A program made the translations under genes and the position numbers. Shown here piece after piece: positions 61,633-64,000 of a stretch of 64,000 bases of DNA (position 1 is the stretch's first letter; each line of letters begins with the position of its first letter). Origin of the DNA: Comamonas sp. B21-038 (GTDB lineage Bacteria > Pseudomonadota > Gammaproteobacteria > Burkholderiales > Burkholderiaceae_C); the NCBI RefSeq assembly GCF_022387135.1, contig NZ_CP092462.1, positions 3,720,001 to 3,784,000 on the forward strand. Reading direction: 5' to 3'. Under the pieces are notes generated by a model. The model worked only from the letters and a program-made list of their open reading frames with translations. It was not told where the DNA came from and did not search any database.

Positions 61633-62900
61633 ACCGTGACCCCTTCCTTTTTGAACAGGTCACGGAACACCGGGTAGATATCGCCGGGCTCCGCCACCTT
61701 GCGCATCGCGAAATGCGGGAACAGAGGCAACAACTGGGTGTATTCCTGCCACAGGCTTTGCTCGTCGGGGGCCACCTGCACATAGGCAAAGTAGCGCGCC
61801 AGCGGCAGGATCTTGTCGGCCAGCAGGTTGCGGCAGTTGCCGCCATCGTCGCCAAAGTTGTCGCCGTCGCTGGCCTGGGCCACGTAGATGTTCCAGTCCG
61901 CCACCGGGTAGCGTGCGCGGATGACCTGGTCGAGCAGCACCAGCGCGCTGCTGACCACGGTGCCGCCGCTTTCAGTGGAATGGAAGAACTCGTCCTCGCC
62001 CACCTCGGCCGCCTGGGTGTGGTGGCGGATGAAGACGATCTCGATCTTCTCGTAATGGCGGGTGAGAAACAGGTACAGCAGGATGAAGAAGCGCTTGGCC
62101 AGGTCCTTGCGGGACTGGTCCATCGAGCCCGACACGTCCATCACGCAGAACATCACCGCCTGGCTGCTCGGCTCGGGCACCTTGGTGCGGCTGCGAAACC
62201 GCAGGTCCAGGGGGTCGAGAAAGGCCACCTTGCCCATGCGCGCCTGCAACCCGGCAATGCGCTGCTGCAGCTCGGCCACCACTTCGCTCGTGCCATCGTC
62301 CTGCGCCAGCAGGTCTGCCAACGTATCCTGCAGGGCCTTGAGCTCACGGTTGGGCGCCTTGGTCAGCGCGATGCGCCGGCCCAGCGCGCCGCGCATCGTG
62401 CGCAGCACGGCCAGGTTGTGCGGCGTGCCGTCATGGCTGTAGCCGGCGCGGCGCGTCTTGTATTGCAAGGTACTGGCAATGTGGGTGCGCAGCAGGCGCG
62501 GCAGCGCCAGGTCTTCAAAGAACAGTTCCATGAACTCTTCCTTGGTCAACGTGAAGGTGAAGTCGTCTTCGCCCTCCCCCCCATCGCTGGCCTGCGAGCC
62601 ACCACCACCGCCGGCACCGCCCTGGGGCCGGGCGATGCGGTCGCCCCGCACATGCTCGGTATTGCCCGGATGCACGGTGTCGCGCACGCCGCCAGGGCCG
62701 TGGTGGAACACCGGCTCCTGGATGTCCTTGCGCGGGATCGTGATGGTCTCGGCCTGCTCGATGTGGCGGATGTCGCGGTTGGCAACGGCGCGGCGTACCG
62801 CCTCGGAAATCTGCGCCTTGTAGCGGCGCACGAAGCGCTCGCGGTTGCCTACCGACTTGTTCTTGCCGGAGAGCCTGCGGTCGATGATTTGCAATGCCAT
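61629..62900 (-). CDS. yeaH: YeaH/YhbH family (DUF444) protein
   Basis: A 423-aa protein with a von Willebrand A-like metal-binding fold: MDVSGSMDQSRKDLAKRFF (MIDAS motif DVSGS) and later ASDGDNFGDDGGN. The first 100 residues include a basic region, GKNKSVGNRERFVRRYK, and residues 80-120 are Gly-rich. The ATG at 62900 (MALQIIDRRLSGKNKS) matches the family. It overlaps spoVR by four bases and follows prkA after 56 bases. In E. coli yeaG-yeaH are co-expressed in stress and nitrogen starvation. Confidence 0.92.
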   Translation of the reverse strand: MALQIIDRRLSGKNKSVGNRERFVRRYKAQISEAVRRAVANRDIRHIEQAETITIPRKDIQEPVFHHGPGGVRDTVHPGNTEHVRGDRIARPQGGAGGGGGSQASDGGEGEDDFTFTLTKEEFMELFFEDLALPRLLRTHIASTLQYKTRRAGYSHDGTPHNLAVLRTMRGALGRRIALTKAPNRELKALQDTLADLLAQDDGTSEVVAELQQRIAGLQARMGKVAFLDPLDLRFRSRTKVPEPSSQAVMFCVMDVSGSMDQSRKDLAKRFFILLYLFLTRHYEKIEIVFIRHHTQAAEVGEDEFFHSTESGGTVVSSALVLLDQVIRARYPVADWNIYVAQASDGDNFGDDGGNCRNLLADKILPLARYFAYVQVAPDEQSLWQEYTQLLPLFPHFAMRKVAEPGDIYPVFRDLFKKEGVTV

Positions 62901-62956
62901 CTGTGCCCCCATCCATGAAGCGGCGCGTCCGGTGCCGGCGCGCCGTTCGGTCTGCT

Positions 62957-64000
62957 TCAGCTGCTCTTGCGCACGCGCAGGTACCACTCGCACAGCAGAC
63001 GCACCTGCTTGGGGGTGTAGCCCTTGGCTTCCATGCGGGTGACAAAGTCCTCGTGCTTGCGCGCATCCTCGGCGCTGGCCTTGGCATTGAAGCTGATGAC
63101 CGGCAACAGCTCTTCGGTGTTGGAGAACATCTTCTTCTCGATCACCAGGCGCAGTTTCTCGTAGCTGGTCCAGCTGGGGTTCTTGCCCTGGTTGTTGGCA
63201 CGCGCCCGCAACACGAAGTTGACGATCTCGTTGCGGAAATCCTTCGCATTGGCAATGCCGGCGGGCTTTTCCACCTTCTCCAGCTCGGCGTTGAGCGCAT
63301 TGCGGTCAAACACCTCGCCGGTGTCGGTATCGCGGTACTCGCTGTCCTGGATCCAGTAGTCGGCATAGGTGACATAGCGGTCAAAGATGTTCTGGCCGTA
63401 CTCGCTGTAGCTTTCCAGATAGGCGGTCTGGATTTCCTTGCCGATGAACTCGGCGTAGTGCGGCGACAGGTACTCCTTGATGTAGCTGGTGTAGCGGGTC
63501 TCCACATCGGCAGGGAACTGCTCGCGCCCGATCTGCTGCTCCAGCACATACATCAGGTGCACCGGGTTGGCTGCCACCTCGGTGCTGTCGTAATTGAAGA
63601 CCTTGGACAGGATCTTGAACGCAAAGCGCGTGGAGATGCCGGACATGCCCTCGTCCACGCCGGCGTAGTCGCGGTACTCCTGGTAGCTCTTCGCGCGTGG
63701 GTCGGTGTCCTTGAGGCTTTCGCCGTCATACACCTGCATCTTGCTGAAGATGCTGGAGTTCTCGGGCTCCTTGAGGCGGGTGAGCACCGCAAACTGCGCC
63801 ATCATCTTGAGGGTGCCGGGCGCGCAGACCGCGCTGGCCAGCGAGGACTCGCGGATGAGTTTTTCGTAGATGCGCACCTCCTCGGACACGCGCAGGCAAT
63901 ACGGCACCTTGACGATGTAGACCCGGTCGAGGAAGGCCTCGTTATTGCGGTTGTTGCGGAAGGCCTTCCACTCGCTCTCGTTGCTGTGGGCGAGCACCAT
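62957..64000 (-). CDS. prkA: Serine protein kinase PrkA (YeaG), C-terminal part
   Basis: The last 347 residues of the PrkA kinase; the N-terminal AAA-like region lies beyond the window. HSNESEWKAFRNNRNNEAFLDRVYIVKVPYCLRV and FNYDSTEVAANPVHLMYVLEQQIG are conserved in YeaG proteins, and the kinase C-terminal domain runs to the end with PKQVRLLCEWYLRVR. The Met at the window edge is internal. It is the first gene of prkA-yeaH-spoVR, transcribed leftwards. In other bacteria this cluster is RpoS-dependent and acts in nutrient stress. Confidence 0.92.
   Translation of the reverse strand: MVLAHSNESEWKAFRNNRNNEAFLDRVYIVKVPYCLRVSEEVRIYEKLIRESSLASAVCAPGTLKMMAQFAVLTRLKEPENSSIFSKMQVYDGESLKDTDPRAKSYQEYRDYAGVDEGMSGISTRFAFKILSKVFNYDSTEVAANPVHLMYVLEQQIGREQFPADVETRYTSYIKEYLSPHYAEFIGKEIQTAYLESYSEYGQNIFDRYVTYADYWIQDSEYRDTDTGEVFDRNALNAELEKVEKPAGIANAKDFRNEIVNFVLRARANNQGKNPSWTSYEKLRLVIEKKMFSNTEELLPVISFNAKASAEDARKHEDFVTRMEAKGYTPKQVRLLCEWYLRVRKSS

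Overview
The window is a gene-dense, high-GC stretch of a betaproteobacterial chromosome, most likely from the Comamonadaceae and Comamonas-like. The evidence is four stand-alone Bug-type solute receptors, a DUF4148 protein, a gltIJKL importer, adjacent hppD and phhA, the glyQ/glyS pair and a short eat-eutBC cluster. I see no insertion sequence, prophage, CRISPR array or tRNA. Most genes are housekeeping or catabolic, arranged in short operons with recognisable intrinsic terminators.

Layout. 1-9.3 kb: end of one amino-acid-binding protein, the gltIJKL ABC importer, a LysR regulator, a divergent TRAP transporter (dctQMP) and a Bug receptor. 9.3-12.6 kb: an AT-rich control region, a DUF4148 protein and a DsbD/ScsB-like reductase. 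12.6-17.4 kb: a five-gene minus-strand operon (rhodanese, serine acetyltransferase, XRE regulator, Family 2A encapsulin shell, cysteine desulfurase with a long disordered N-terminus). This is the standout system. 17.7-21.4 kb: an unknown membrane protein, then a sulfatase and Bug receptor with a divergent MarR regulator. 21.5-29 kb: hemE, a degenerate GmhB-like protein, glyS, a DUF457-type protein, glyQ, fabB and fabA. 29.3-38.7 kb: lnt, a Fur-type promoter with a TonB receptor and MFS protein, an S9 peptidase, a frameshifted corC and a probably leaderless GNAT gene. 38.9-42.7 kb: Lrp, HPPD, a Bug receptor and phenylalanine hydroxylase. 42.7-47.6 kb: AraC regulator, ethanolamine permease and ethanolamine ammonia-lyase. 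47.7-64 kb: MBL hydrolase, slt, fau, GST, a frameshifted membrane protein, LysR/uraD/Bug, a second amino-acid receptor with an RpiR regulator, cca with an MreB-like short protein, and the spoVR-yeaH-prkA stress cluster, cut by the window end.

How the genes fit together. In the encapsulin operon, acetyltransferase, desulfurase and rhodanese would link serine/cysteine metabolism to sulfane sulfur, and the shell would enclose the desulfurase. Published work on Family 2A encapsulins supports sulfur storage. The nearby sulfatase and Bug receptor could feed sulfur into the same neighbourhood, but that link is only positional. The HPPD/PhhA block starts Phe/Tyr degradation and eat-eutBC uses ethanolamine as a carbon and nitrogen source. 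Two genes (corC and a membrane protein at 52.4-53.4 kb) each carry one apparent single-base frameshift consistent with a homopolymer indel, so base-call errors must be excluded before they are called broken.
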